A stretch of 64,000 nucleotides of DNA. It comes from Truepera sp. (lineage in GTDB: Bacteria; Deinococcota; Deinococci; Deinococcales; Trueperaceae). The position numbers and the translations under genes were made by a program. The notes beneath the pieces were generated by a model. It made no database searches. It saw only the letters and a program-made list of their open reading frames with translations, and had not been told where the DNA came from. Numbering within the stretch: position 1 is the first letter of the stretch; the number at the start of each line of letters is the position of its first letter. Positions 41,070 through 49,699 of this stretch are shown here, piece by piece. The DNA lies in NCBI GenBank assembly GCA_032027045.1, contig JAVSMU010000001.1:44962-108961 (forward strand). The letters are read 5' to 3'.

Positions 41070-42686
41070 TCACTCCCCCTGCATCAACCCATGCACGCCG
41101 CCGTCGGCATCGACCCGCACGTGCTTGGCTGCCGGGTCGCGTGGCAGGGCCGGCATGGTCACGATGGTGCCCATCAGCGCCACGATGAAGCCCGCCCCGG
41201 CGGACGCCCTCAGCTCCTCAACCGTGAGGGGGAAGCCGCTGGCGAGGCCGCCGCCCTTGGGGTCGCCGGTAAACGAGAGGTGCGTCTTTGCGATGCACAC
41301 GGGCAGGTGATCCTGGCCGGCGGCGCGCAGCATGGCGAGGTCGCGCTCGGCGGACTCGGTGAGGGTTACCTCGGAGGCGCCGTAGATGGTCTTGGCCACG
41401 GCCCCGAGTTTGTCGAGGAGTAGGTCGCTCTCTTCGTAAAGGAACTTCGGCTGCGCTGGGCAGCACTCGGTGGCGTCCAATAGGGCGAGGAGCCGCTCGG
41501 CCAATGCCTCGCCGCCTACGCCGCCGTCGGTGAACGAGGTTATGCGCGCCGAAGGCGCCCCCAGCGTCCCGGAGTGCAGCTCGATCTCGACGAGTTCGTC
41601 CTCCGTGTCGTCCGCGAACACGTTGATGGCGACGAGCACGGGAAGGTCGAACGCGCGGACGTTCGCGACCTGGCGGTCCAGGTGCGCCAGGCCCAGCCGA
41701 AGGTTGCCGTCGCCGTGCGCTTTGAGCGCCTGCACGGTGGCCACCAGCACGACGGCGCGGGGCCACAGGCCCGCCTGGCGCGACTTCAGCTCGAGGAACT
41801 TCTCGCCGCCCAGGTCGAAGCCGAAGCCGGCCTCGGTGATGACGACGTCGGCGTGCCGCAGCGCGAGTTCGGTGGCCACGACGCTGGAGCAGCCGTGGGC
41901 GATGTTGCCGAAGGGGCCCATGTGGACGAACGCCGGGGCTCCCTCGCGGGTCTGGACCAGGTTGGGCTTGAGGGCGTCCTTGAGGAGGGCCAGCATGGCG
42001 TCGACGGCGCCTAAGTCCCTCGCGGTGACGGCGCTACCGTCCTCCCGCGTGCCGACCACGATGCGGCCCAGTCGTAGCCGGAGGTCCTCGAGGGAACCGG
42101 CCAGCGCCATGATCGCCATGATCTCGCTGGCGGCCGTGATGTCGAAGCGCGTCCTGCGCTCCGTCTTCTTGCCCGCAGAGACGACGACGCTTCTTAGGGC
42201 GCGGTCGTTGACGTCGAGCGCGCGCGACCACGTCACGCGCTCCGGCGCGAGGCCCGACGCGCCGCCGAAATGGAGGTCGGTGTCGACGAGGGCGGCCAGC
42301 AGGTTGTGCGCCGCGGTTATGGCGTGCAGGTCGCCCGTGAAGTGCAGGTTGATGTCGTCGGCGGGCTCCACCTGCGCCTTGCCGCCACCGGTGCCGCCAC
42401 CCTTGATCCCGAACACCGGACCCAACGACGGCTCGCGAAGGCACAGCGCCACGCGCGTCCCGAGCCGCTTGAGGCCGTCGGTGAGGCCCACGCTTACGGT
42501 CGTCTTGCCCTCGCCGACCTTGGTCGGCGTTATGGCGCTGACGAGGACGAGGCGCCCGGCACCGGGGGGCAGGCCGGCCGCGGGGAGTTCGATCTTGGCC
42601 TTGTCATGGCCGAGCGGCAGAACGCTTGAGGGGTCGAGCCCGAGCTCTTGGGCCACGTCCAGGATTGGCCTTAGCTGTTGCTTCAT
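41070..42686 (-). CDS. fhs: Formate-tetrahydrofolate ligase
   Basis: A 538-residue formyl-THF synthetase that joins formate to tetrahydrofolate using ATP, feeding one-carbon units into purine synthesis. The P-loop variant TPTKVGEGKTT stands near residue 53, followed by REPSLGPVFGIKGGGTGGGKAQVEP, DINLHFTGDLHAITAAHNLLAAL, and EAGFGFDLGGEKF. Length is normal for the family, and the ORF is complete. A TAGGCT box lies 9 nt before the ATG with AAGG between. No other folate genes are beside it. Confidence 0.95.
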   Translation of the reverse strand: MKQQLRPILDVAQELGLDPSSVLPLGHDKAKIELPAAGLPPGAGRLVLVSAITPTKVGEGKTTVSVGLTDGLKRLGTRVALCLREPSLGPVFGIKGGGTGGGKAQVEPADDINLHFTGDLHAITAAHNLLAALVDTDLHFGGASGLAPERVTWSRALDVNDRALRSVVVSAGKKTERRTRFDITAASEIMAIMALAGSLEDLRLRLGRIVVGTREDGSAVTARDLGAVDAMLALLKDALKPNLVQTREGAPAFVHMGPFGNIAHGCSSVVATELALRHADVVITEAGFGFDLGGEKFLELKSRQAGLWPRAVVLVATVQALKAHGDGNLRLGLAHLDRQVANVRAFDLPVLVAINVFADDTEDELVEIELHSGTLGAPSARITSFTDGGVGGEALAERLLALLDATECCPAQPKFLYEESDLLLDKLGAVAKTIYGASEVTLTESAERDLAMLRAAGQDHLPVCIAKTHLSFTGDPKGGGLASGFPLTVEELRASAGAGFIVALMGTIVTMPALPRDPAAKHVRVDADGGVHGLMQGE

Positions 42687-42839
42687 GATGCCTTGAGCCT
42701 ATTGAGGTTGGCGGCGGCGCGCTAACTGCAAACGTCCCGCTTGGACCGTAGCCCCTGCTCGCCTCGTAGTCTTCGTCCCGCACGCCCCGGTGCTCCGTGC
42801 TCTGTGCCAACTCAAAACCAATTCGTACCAGGGGTGCTC

Positions 42840-42908
42840 TTGACGCTGGAGGCCTACGGCACTACACTCGCCCCTGTACTTAAGCGCGTGCTTAGGGCAG
42901 ATGCCTAA
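42840..42908 (+). promoter_or_regulatory. Promoter TTGACG-N17-TACACT and operator candidates of the TetR operon
   Basis: TTGACG (42840-42845) and TACACT (42863-42868) are separated by 17 bp. Just downstream lie the inverted repeats TAAGC-GCGT-GCTTA (42881-42894) and TTAGG-N7-CCTAA (42892-42908), where a TetR-type autorepressor would block transcription. The leader to ATG 42986 is about 110 nt. Confidence 0.6.
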
Positions 42909-42985
42909 CGACCATCCAAGCGTCTATTCCGAGCAGCCATTCCAATAACCCGTTCCGGGCGCGCGACGACCCCGAGGAGGGCCCC

Positions 42986-43636
42986 ATGCCTAACCAGAAC
43001 GATGACCCCAAGGCCGGCCCGCCCGCCGACCCGCGCTCCGACCCGCGCTCCGACCCGCGCTCCGACCCGCGCTCCGACCCGCCCGCCGACCCGCGCGCCC
43101 GCATCCTCGCCGCAACCGTCGCGCTCCTAGGCGAGGTCGGCTGGGGCGGGGTGACTACGCGGAAGGTGGCTCAGCGGGCGAAGGTCAACAACGCCCTCGT
43201 CCATTACTACTTCGGCACCAAAGGCAAGCTCTTGGTGGAGGCAGCCACCCAGGTACTCCTCGAGCAGTTCGGCGAGCCGCTGGCGCTGCTGGCCGACCCC
43301 GAGGTCGAGGTTTCCGACGCCGTGGCGGCGTCGGTGGAGTGGCTGGGTCGCGCGGACCTCGACCCTACCCAGCTTCGGGCCCTGGCCGAGATCACCATCA
43401 ACGGCCTCGGCGAGCCCGACCTGGCTCGATTGAGCCGGACGATGCTGACCGAGGGGCGCGCGCAGCTTGCAGAGAGGCTGGGGCGGGAGGGCTTCGACCG
43501 GGACCGCGCCGAAGGTGCCGCGGTTCTCGTGTTCGCCCTGCTGGACGGCCTGTTGTTGCACCGCATCATCGATCCCGATCTCCATGTCGCCGCGGTCGCG
43601 AAAGCACTCGCACCGCTCTGGAGGGAGAAGGCATGA
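42986..43636 (+). CDS. TetR-family regulator with an N-terminal SDPR repeat
   Basis: A 216-residue TetR/AcrR protein. Residues about 14-36 are a tetrapeptide repeat (SDPR) encoded by perfect 12-bp DNA repeats, an unusual charged tail before the DNA-binding domain. The HTH follows: ARILAATVALLGEVGWGGVT, VAQRAKVNNALVHYYFGTKG. A helical ligand domain ends the protein. GAGGAGG precedes ATG. The stop overlaps the start of the ABC ATPase gene (ATGA), so the regulator heads the exporter operon that it most likely represses. Confidence 0.88.
   Translation: MPNQNDDPKAGPPADPRSDPRSDPRSDPRSDPPADPRARILAATVALLGEVGWGGVTTRKVAQRAKVNNALVHYYFGTKGKLLVEAATQVLLEQFGEPLALLADPEVEVSDAVAASVEWLGRADLDPTQLRALAEITINGLGEPDLARLSRTMLTEGRAQLAERLGREGFDRDRAEGAAVLVFALLDGLLLHRIIDPDLHVAAVAKALAPLWREKA
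43028..43075. repeat. Four perfect 12-bp coding repeats in the TetR gene
   Basis: GACCCGCGCTCC is repeated four times without change (43028-43075), with degenerate flanking copies. It is in frame and could vary in copy number by slippage. Confidence 0.9.
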
Positions 43637-44430
43637 GCGCATCGGCATCACGAGCAACGACCATATCGGCAGGGAGTGCGACCGCGGCGGCGGATGAGCG
43701 CCGGCCCGGCCGTCTCAGCGTCCGCGGCCTCCGCAAGACCTACGCGCTAGGCGCGGTAGTCGTGGAGGCCCTCAAGGGCATCGATCTCGAGGTGAGCGGG
43801 GGTCAGTTCGTCGTGGTTCTGGGCCCGAGCGGCTCGGGCAAGACGACGCTGCTCAACATCGTCGGTGGCATCGACACCGTGACCAGCGGGACGGTCGCGG
43901 TGGATGGGGAGAACATCAGCGGCTACGACGCGCGTGCGCTAACGGAGTACCGCCGGCGCACGGTGGGGTTCGTGTTCCAGTTCTTCAACCTGATCCCGTC
44001 ACTCACGGCCCTGGAGAACGTCGCCCTCATCGCGAGGCTCACGGGCGGACCGGAGCGCCGGGCCGCGGCCGCGGTCGACGAGGCCCGCAACGCGCTGAGC
44101 GCCGTCGGGCTCGAGAAGCGGCTGGACCACTTCCCCGCGGCCCTCTCAGGCGGCGAGCAGCAACGCGTTGCTGTTGCCAGGGCGCTGGCCAAGCACCCTC
44201 GCCTCCTCCTATGCGATGAACCAACGGGCGCGCTGGACCTCGGCACGGGCCGCGACGTCCTTAGCCTGCTCCGGCAGGTCAACCGCGAACAGTCCCTCAC
44301 GACCATCCTGGTGACGCACAACAGCGCCATAGCCGCCATGGCCGACCGCGTGCTGCGCGTGCGCGACGGGCGCATCGACGACGACCAGACCGTTGCTTCC
44401 CCGCGAGAAGCCGCCGAGGTGACCTGGTGA
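43633..44430 (+). CDS. ABC exporter ATPase (MacB/LolD type)
   Basis: A 265-residue ATPase from ATG 43633, in the ATGA overlap with the TetR gene. Walker A is GPSGSGKTT, the Q-loop FVFQFFNLIPSLTALENV, the signature LSGGEQQRVAVARAL and Walker B LLLCDEPTGALD, followed by the H-loop LVTHN. The sequence around Walker B fits the FtsE/LolD/MacB branch, which works with FtsX-type permeases. It starts with a roughly 25-residue Ser/Ala-rich tail. It overlaps the permease gene by GTGA. Confidence 0.92.
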   Translation: MSASASRATTISAGSATAAADERRPGRLSVRGLRKTYALGAVVVEALKGIDLEVSGGQFVVVLGPSGSGKTTLLNIVGGIDTVTSGTVAVDGENISGYDARALTEYRRRTVGFVFQFFNLIPSLTALENVALIARLTGGPERRAAAAVDEARNALSAVGLEKRLDHFPAALSGGEQQRVAVARALAKHPRLLLCDEPTGALDLGTGRDVLSLLRQVNREQSLTTILVTHNSAIAAMADRVLRVRDGRIDDDQTVASPREAAEVTW

Positions 44431-46835
44431 GGCCGTGGTGGAACAAGTTGTGGCGCGACCTCAGGCGCCACCGTGGGCCCTTCCTCGCGGTCGCCATCAC
44501 GACTCTGCTCGGGGTGGCCCTGTTCGGCGCCAGCTACGGCGCGTATCGCAACTTGGTGGCGTCGTACGCGCACCTCTTCGAGGCCACGGGCTTCGCGGAC
44601 CTCAGCGTTTCAGGGGGCGACGTCGAGGGCTTCGCGGCCGAGGCGAGGGCCACCCCGGGCGTGGCCGCGGTCGCCACGCGGACGGTGGCCGATACCTTCG
44701 GCGAGGTGAACGGCAGGCGGTTCAGTGTTCGCGTGGTCGGACTGCCGGCGGCTGGCCAACCAGACGTCGACAAGGTTCTGGTGCAAGAGGGCACGTATCT
44801 CGACCCCGGGACTGCCGACGGGGTCCTCGTTGAGCAACACCTGGCCGCCTACGACGGCCTGGCGCCCGGCAGCACCCTCAAACTGCGGACGCTGCTCGGC
44901 TGGCGCGAGGTGCCGGTGCTTGGCGTCGTCGCCTCGCCGGAGTACGTGTGGCCCGCCCGGAGCCGCCAAGACATGCTGACGTTGCCGTCCGATTTCGGCG
45001 TCGTGTTCGCTTCCGAGCAACGCTTGCGGCTCATGACGTTGGGCACCGGCCGCGAGGCCCTGGTGCTGTTCGAACCGGGCGCCGACCGTGATTCGCTGCT
45101 GGCGACCCTCACGGCCACCGCCCGAGGGGCGGGCGCCACCGCGATAGTCACCCAGGCCGACCAGGCCTCCAACGCCGTGCTGCACGAGGACATCTCGGGC
45201 TTCGGCGAGATGGCCGTGATGTTCCCGCTACTGTTCCTCGGCGCGGCGGCCCTGACCGCCTTCGTGGTCATGAGCCGCCTGGTCCATGGGCAACGGAGGC
45301 TCATCGGCACCTTGCTGGCCAACGGCGTCAGGCGCCGCGCGGTGATCGGCCACCACTTGGCGTTCGGCATCATCCCGGCGTTGGCCGGGGGCGTCCTCGG
45401 CGCCCTGGCCGGCGAGGTGCTGTCGCACTTACTGACCGCGAGCTACACACAGGCGCTGACGATCCCGGTAACCATCATCGGGTCGCACCCGCTGGCGGCG
45501 CTGCTGGGTGTAGTGGTGGCGTTGGTGGCGGTGACCCTCGGAACGCTGGCGCCCGCCCTAGACGCCGCGCGAGTGGCGCCCGCCGAGGCCATGCGGGGGA
45601 GCGTGCCGGTGGGCCGCGGCCAGAGGACGTGGATCGAGCGGCTGGTGCCGCGCTTGCGGCGCATGCCCCCAACGGCGCTCATGGCGCTGCGCGACACTTT
45701 GCGCAACCCCGGCCGCAGCGTGACTACGGGTGTAGGGGTCGTGACCGCCCTCATCCTCGTTTTCATCGCCTGGGGCATGCTCGACTCGGTGCGAGGAGCC
45801 CTGACCCGCCAGTTCGAGGGAGTTCAGCGCGAGGACGCTCAGGTGTACGTGGCGGGCGACGCGGCGCCCGTGCGCGCCGAACTCGCCGGCCTGCCTGGCG
45901 TGGCCAAGGCCGAGCCGGTGCTGGCTACCAACGTAACCGTCATCGCGAGCAGTGACCGCTACGCCACGGCGTTGACCGCCTTCGAGTCGGGCACCAGCAT
46001 GCACGGCTTCTTGGGCAGGGGCGCCAGGACCTTGGCCCTGCCGGCCCACGGCGCCCTACTGGGCGTCAGCTTGCGTTCCGAACTCGGTCTGGCCGTGGGG
46101 GACGAGGTAACCCTGGCCCTTCCAAATCTGGGCCGTGACCTCGAGACGACCGTGGCGGGCTTCGTGGACGAGCCGTTAGGGACCTTCGCCTACGTTTCGC
46201 TCGAGGAGCTGGCGCGGGCGCAGCCGGCTGCGCCCGGCGTTGCACAAGGCAGTGGGACGCCGGCACCGGACCCACCGGCCTCGTGGCTCGAACCGAACGC
46301 CGTCTATCTGCGTTACGCCGCCGGCGCCGACCGTGAAGCGCTGAAGATTCGGATCGAGAACCTGAAGGGCGTACTGGCGGTGGTCGACTCCCACGCGCTG
46401 CAGGACGCGGCCAACGGCCTGATGGCGTTGTTCTATGCCTTCGTGGGGGCCATGTCGGTGTTCGGTTGCGTGTTGGCGTTCGCGCTCATCTACAGCATCA
46501 CCAGCGTGACGGTAGCCGAGCGCAGCAGCGAACTCGCGAACCTCCGCGCCAGCGGCGTGAGGCAAGGTCAGATCGCGCGCATCGTTGGGGGCGAGAACCT
46601 GCTGCTGGTGCTCATAGCCCTCGCCCCCGGGTTGCTGCTCGCCTACCTCACTTCAGCGGGCTTCATGGCCAGCTTCGAGAGCGACATGTTCCGCCTCCCG
46701 CTAGTGGTCTTGCCGCGCACCTGGCTCCTGGCTTGCGTGACCGTCGTGCTCGCTGCTGTACTGGCGGCCTTGCCCGCCTTGCGCTCCGTCGCCCGCCTGG
46801 ACCTGGCCGCCGCGGTTCGCGAGCGCGCCGCTTGA
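44427..46835 (+). CDS. FtsX/MacB-type ABC permease
   Basis: An 802-residue membrane protein from GTG 44427. The architecture is TM1 (FLAVAITTLLGVALFGASYGAY), a large extracytoplasmic MacB-PCD-like domain, three TMs in an FtsX domain (about 260-390), a second extracytoplasmic domain starting after TM5 (VVTALILVFIAWGMLDSV), and a second three-TM FtsX domain at the C-terminus. These two-module permeases export lipoproteins, peptides or drugs by mechanotransmission. With the ATPase and TetR it forms a complete regulated efflux operon. Confidence 0.9.
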   Translation: MRPWWNKLWRDLRRHRGPFLAVAITTLLGVALFGASYGAYRNLVASYAHLFEATGFADLSVSGGDVEGFAAEARATPGVAAVATRTVADTFGEVNGRRFSVRVVGLPAAGQPDVDKVLVQEGTYLDPGTADGVLVEQHLAAYDGLAPGSTLKLRTLLGWREVPVLGVVASPEYVWPARSRQDMLTLPSDFGVVFASEQRLRLMTLGTGREALVLFEPGADRDSLLATLTATARGAGATAIVTQADQASNAVLHEDISGFGEMAVMFPLLFLGAAALTAFVVMSRLVHGQRRLIGTLLANGVRRRAVIGHHLAFGIIPALAGGVLGALAGEVLSHLLTASYTQALTIPVTIIGSHPLAALLGVVVALVAVTLGTLAPALDAARVAPAEAMRGSVPVGRGQRTWIERLVPRLRRMPPTALMALRDTLRNPGRSVTTGVGVVTALILVFIAWGMLDSVRGALTRQFEGVQREDAQVYVAGDAAPVRAELAGLPGVAKAEPVLATNVTVIASSDRYATALTAFESGTSMHGFLGRGARTLALPAHGALLGVSLRSELGLAVGDEVTLALPNLGRDLETTVAGFVDEPLGTFAYVSLEELARAQPAAPGVAQGSGTPAPDPPASWLEPNAVYLRYAAGADREALKIRIENLKGVLAVVDSHALQDAANGLMALFYAFVGAMSVFGCVLAFALIYSITSVTVAERSSELANLRASGVRQGQIARIVGGENLLLVLIALAPGLLLAYLTSAGFMASFESDMFRLPLVVLPRTWLLACVTVVLAAVLAALPALRSVARLDLAAAVRERAA

Positions 46836-46941
46836 GGCCGGGGGTGGGACGATCCGCGATTCAGACCTGCGGCATGGGCCGATCCCGGCCCGTGTGCCGC
46901 GCGCGACGTCTCTGGCCTCGTCAGAGGCGTAAATGTGAGAA

Positions 46942-47913
46942 GTGTCCACGCCCCTGCATCTGACCGGATTCCACCACCTCACCGCCGTTTCGGCGGTCAT
47001 CGCGCAGAACAAGCGCTTCTACACCGAAGCGCTCGGGATGCGCCTCGTCAAGCGGTCCGTCAACCAAGACGACGTCGGGGCCTACCACCTCTTCTACTCC
47101 GACAAGATGGGCACCCCCGGAAACGACATCACCTTCTTCGACTGGAAAGTGCGGCCCGAGCACCGGGGTAACCAGACCGTCACCCGCACGGGGTTACGCG
47201 TGGAAGGCGAAGACAGCCTGCACTACTGGCTAGGCCGCCTGACCGAGCTGGGCGTCTCGCACTCGGGCATCTCCAAGGTCGACGGTCGCCCAACGCTCTA
47301 CTTCGAGGATCCCGAGGGGCAGCGTCTCGCCTTCGTCGTCGACGGGGGCCTGGGTGACGACCTCGTGCCGTGGGAGCGCAGCCCGGTTCCCGCCGAACAT
47401 CAGATCCGTGGCCTGGGCCCCATCACCATGACGGTGCCGGATCTAGCGCCCACCGACGCCCTGTTGCAACGCTTGATGAACATGCGCCCGGTGCGGCAGT
47501 ATCCGGACCCGACCAGCCCCGAGCACCTGGTGCACGTCTACGAGATGGGGGCCGAGGGGGCCGGGCCGCATGCCGAGTTACACGTTGCCGTCCGGCCCGA
47601 CCTGGAACCGGCGATTGCCGGGGCCGGAGGCGTGCACCACGTAGCCTTCCGCACCCCGAATGGCGAGGAGTACGACCAGTGGCTGGGCCGCCTCGAGGCC
47701 TTCCATGTGCGTAACAGCGGTCCCGTCGACCGTTACTACTTCCGGAGCCTCTACTTCCGCGAACCCAACGGGGTGCTGTTCGAGATAGCGACGGACGGCC
47801 CCGGCTTCATGGTGGACGAGGATGAGGAGACCCTCGGCGAGAGCGTCGTGCTTCCGCCCTTCCTGGAGCCCCGGAGGGAACAGATCCTCGCCGGGCTCGA
47901 GCCCATCGACTAA
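46942..47913 (+). CDS. VOC-family ring-cleaving dioxygenase (MhqO-like)
   Basis: A 323-residue protein with two vicinal-oxygen-chelate modules. Each starts with a typical strand: [21 protein letters not shown] at residue 7 and [21 protein letters not shown] near 156. Putative metal ligands are His in GFHHLT, His in GGVHHVAFR, and Glu in [13 protein letters not shown]. Close families (MhqO/YdfO, annotated ring-cleaving dioxygenase) act in hydroquinone resistance. The start is GTG 46942; no clear ribosome site was found, so the start is less certain. Confidence 0.85.
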   Translation: MSTPLHLTGFHHLTAVSAVIAQNKRFYTEALGMRLVKRSVNQDDVGAYHLFYSDKMGTPGNDITFFDWKVRPEHRGNQTVTRTGLRVEGEDSLHYWLGRLTELGVSHSGISKVDGRPTLYFEDPEGQRLAFVVDGGLGDDLVPWERSPVPAEHQIRGLGPITMTVPDLAPTDALLQRLMNMRPVRQYPDPTSPEHLVHVYEMGAEGAGPHAELHVAVRPDLEPAIAGAGGVHHVAFRTPNGEEYDQWLGRLEAFHVRNSGPVDRYYFRSLYFREPNGVLFEIATDGPGFMVDEDEETLGESVVLPPFLEPRREQILAGLEPID

Positions 47914-47930
47914 GCGTCGACTAAGCGTCG
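47905..47930. repeat. 11-bp duplication of a stop codon
   Basis: (A/G)TCGACTAAGC is repeated at 47905-47915 and 47916-47926, with the start of a third copy. The first copy contains the TAA of the dioxygenase gene. Confidence 0.8.
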
Positions 47931-48031
47931 GCGTGGCGGTCGTGCCGAACGCGGCTTCGAGCTGCGCGCACGCGGCCGTCGGGTAATCTCAGGTGGTGGT
48001 CGGCCGCTACGGCGGCAACCGCAACCCAGGA

Positions 48032-48077
48032 GGACGCCTCATGACCAGATCCGCGGACGCCTCATGACCAAACCCAC
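48032..48077 (+). repeat. 23-bp duplication of a start-codon region, creating an 8-codon upstream ORF
   Basis: GGACGCCTCATGACCA occurs at 48032-48047 and again at 48055-48070 (offset 23). The first copy keeps AGGAGG (48028-48033), 7 nt before ATG 48041. From there 8 codons run to TGA 48065-48067, which overlaps the second ATG (48064), the start of the cupin gene. The second copy has lost the ribosome site, so the cupin would be translated by coupling to the mini-ORF 48041-48067. Confidence 0.65.
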
Positions 48078-48426
48078 GTCGGCCGACGAAGGTGCGAGGT
48101 TCGATCTCGGGAGCATCGCTCGAGAGCTTCGTGAGTCGGACGTTTACGCTCGCGAGGGCTTGACGGCGCGCACGCTCACGAAGTCGGCGGACATGCGCAC
48201 GATCCTCGTGGTGGTGAAGGCCGGCAACGCGGTGTCGGAGCACCACGCGGACGTGTCCACCGCGGTGCATACCCTCGAAGGCCTTATCCGGTTGAACCTC
48301 CCCGAGCGCACGGTGGACCTGCCCGCGGGTTGCCTGCTCGTCCTCGGATCGGGACTGGTGCATGACATCCACGCCCAGGCCGATAGCACTTTCCTCATGA
48401 CGCTCGGCTGGCCGGCCAACCGCTAG
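48064..48426 (+). CDS. Small cupin-domain protein
   Basis: A 120-residue single-domain cupin: LVVVKAGNAVSEHHADVSTAVHTLEGLIRLNLPE is motif 1 with a HH...H-like metal site, and LPAGCLLVLGSGLVHDIHAQADSTFLMTLGW is motif 2. It may bind a metal and a small molecule; many such proteins are of unknown role. It begins within a duplicated start region. The C-terminal codons and TAG stop are also inside a 23-bp duplication. Confidence 0.8.
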   Translation: MTKPTSADEGARFDLGSIARELRESDVYAREGLTARTLTKSADMRTILVVVKAGNAVSEHHADVSTAVHTLEGLIRLNLPERTVDLPAGCLLVLGSGLVHDIHAQADSTFLMTLGWPANR

Positions 48427-48456
48427 CTGAAACGCCGGCCAACCGCGAGCCTAAGG
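48411..48456. repeat. 23-bp duplication containing the cupin stop codon
   Basis: GCCGGCCAACCGC begins both units (48411 and 48434), and the next 10 bp are diverged. The first unit holds the TAG (48424-48426). Confidence 0.7.
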
Positions 48457-48488
48457 GTGTCTGACAGCGTCCGCCGGCAGACTCGATT

Positions 48489-48584
48489 CCTCGCGGCCCT
48501 CGGCAGCGTTTGTCGCGGCCCACAGGCAGGTTTGTCGCGGCCCTCAGGCAGGTTGTCGCGGCCCTCAGGCAGGTTTGCCGCGGC
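48489..48584. repeat. 22-bp tandem repeat adjoining a stop codon
   Basis: Four units of TCGCGGCCCTCAGGCAGGTTTG (starts at 48491, 48513, 48535, 48556; the third has 21 bp), with partial units at both ends. The array ends 1 nt from the stop codon of the minus-strand reductase gene (48586-48588). Confidence 0.85.
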
Positions 48585-48585
48585 T

Positions 48586-49347
48586 TCAGTAGCCGGTGAA
48601 CTCCTCCGTGCGGATGTCGTCGTCATCGACGCCGGCGTCGTTCAGCATCTTCCGCAGGCCCGCGACCATCGCCGCGGGTCCGGCCAGGTAGTAGATGGGG
48701 TCGCCCAACTCCGGTGACGATGCCAACAGGGGGGCTAGGTACTTCTCCACCATCTCGTGATCGATGTAACCGGTCTCCCCAGCCCACGGCACGCTCGAGG
48801 CTTCCATCTTCGTCATCGTGGGAACGAACTTGAAGTTGGGGTTGTCCCGCTCGAGGCCGCGGAACTCCTCGAGGAACGCGGCGTCCTCCGGCCGCCTGTT
48901 GGAGTAGAAGAGGAGGATGTGGTGTGGCAGCTTCTCGTGCGCTGCTCGTCTGGCGATGCTCCGGAACGGCGTGATGCCGATGCCGCCCGCCAGAATGACC
49001 GCGGGCCTGCTCGCCTTGTTGTGGAGCGTGAAGCTGCCGAACGGACCCTCGACCTTCATCTTCGTGCCCAGCGGCATGGTCTTGAGAACGCGCTTGAACG
49101 CCGTGTCGCGCATGCGGGTGGTGAAGATCAACTCGGAGTCGTCGGGTGCGCCGTTGATGGAGAAACCGCGCGTGTTGCCCTCGGCGTCGGTTTCGGGTGG
49201 GTCGAGCAGGGTGTAGTCCATGAACTGGCCGGCCTTGAACGTCATGCCCGCAGGCTTGTCGAACCTGAACTCCATCGTTCGGTCGGCCACCTCGGAGCGG
49301 CTCTTGAGTGGCAGCGTGTAGATTGGCCAGTCGGCTTCATCGGCCAT
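48586..49347 (-). CDS. FAD-binding ferredoxin-NADP-reductase-like oxidoreductase
   Basis: A 253-residue FNR-superfamily protein without an iron-sulfur domain. The FAD-binding barrel has FKAGQFMDYTLL and the RGFSINGAP signature (RxYS variant). The NAD(P) domain has ILAGGIGITPFRSI and ILLFYSNRRPEDAAFLEEF, and it ends with DDDIRTEEFTGY. It likely passes electrons between NAD(P)H and a partner flavin or iron protein. AAGAAGGG precedes ATG 49347. No redox partner is adjacent. Confidence 0.88.
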   Translation of the reverse strand: MADEADWPIYTLPLKSRSEVADRTMEFRFDKPAGMTFKAGQFMDYTLLDPPETDAEGNTRGFSINGAPDDSELIFTTRMRDTAFKRVLKTMPLGTKMKVEGPFGSFTLHNKASRPAVILAGGIGITPFRSIARRAAHEKLPHHILLFYSNRRPEDAAFLEEFRGLERDNPNFKFVPTMTKMEASSVPWAGETGYIDHEMVEKYLAPLLASSPELGDPIYYLAGPAAMVAGLRKMLNDAGVDDDDIRTEEFTGY

Positions 49348-49664
49348 GATGGTGCCCTTCTTTCCGTGAAAACGTGGACCGTCCGCCGCAGCCGGTCTAC
49401 TCGTCCTATGCCTGAGACCAACGTGCGCGTCCGGGTGCGGCTACCCGTTGCCTCGTCGGTTGGGACCGGGCAGACGTGCGTGGGGGTGCGAACGCGTCCA
49501 GCAAACCGGGCCTGCCCGGCGATGCGGACGCGCCTGAGAATGGTGGCCAACCCGCCATGCCGTGATAGTAATGCCGGACTTCGTTGGGACCCCGCTCAGA
49601 ACGCACTCCGGGCGTGAAGGCGCTCGCCGGACGATCGTTGTCTCCGCGGACGTGACAGAAGTAG
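49348..49664. other. Intergenic region without a supported gene
   Basis: Between divergent genes. Short frames lack ribosome sites and motifs. I found no convincing minus-strand promoter; the plus-strand promoter lies at 49665-49693. Confidence 0.5.
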
Positions 49665-49693
49665 TTGTTATATAGAAACTAGAACTATATACT
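49665..49693 (+). promoter_or_regulatory. Promoter and 7-bp inverted-repeat operator of the YtrA gene
   Basis: TTGTTA (49665-49670), a 17-bp spacer and TATACT (49688-49693) lie 6 nt before GTG 49700, so the transcript is probably leaderless. TATATAG (49669-49675) and CTATATA (49685-49691) are exact inverted repeats over the spacer and -10, a likely autorepressor site. This AT-rich island stands out from its GC-rich surroundings. Confidence 0.65.
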
Positions 49694-49699
49694 CGTATC

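Noticed and set aside
48489..48584. Possible CRISPR array
   Set aside because: The units are directly adjacent with no unique spacers, and there are no cas genes nearby; it is a plain tandem repeat.
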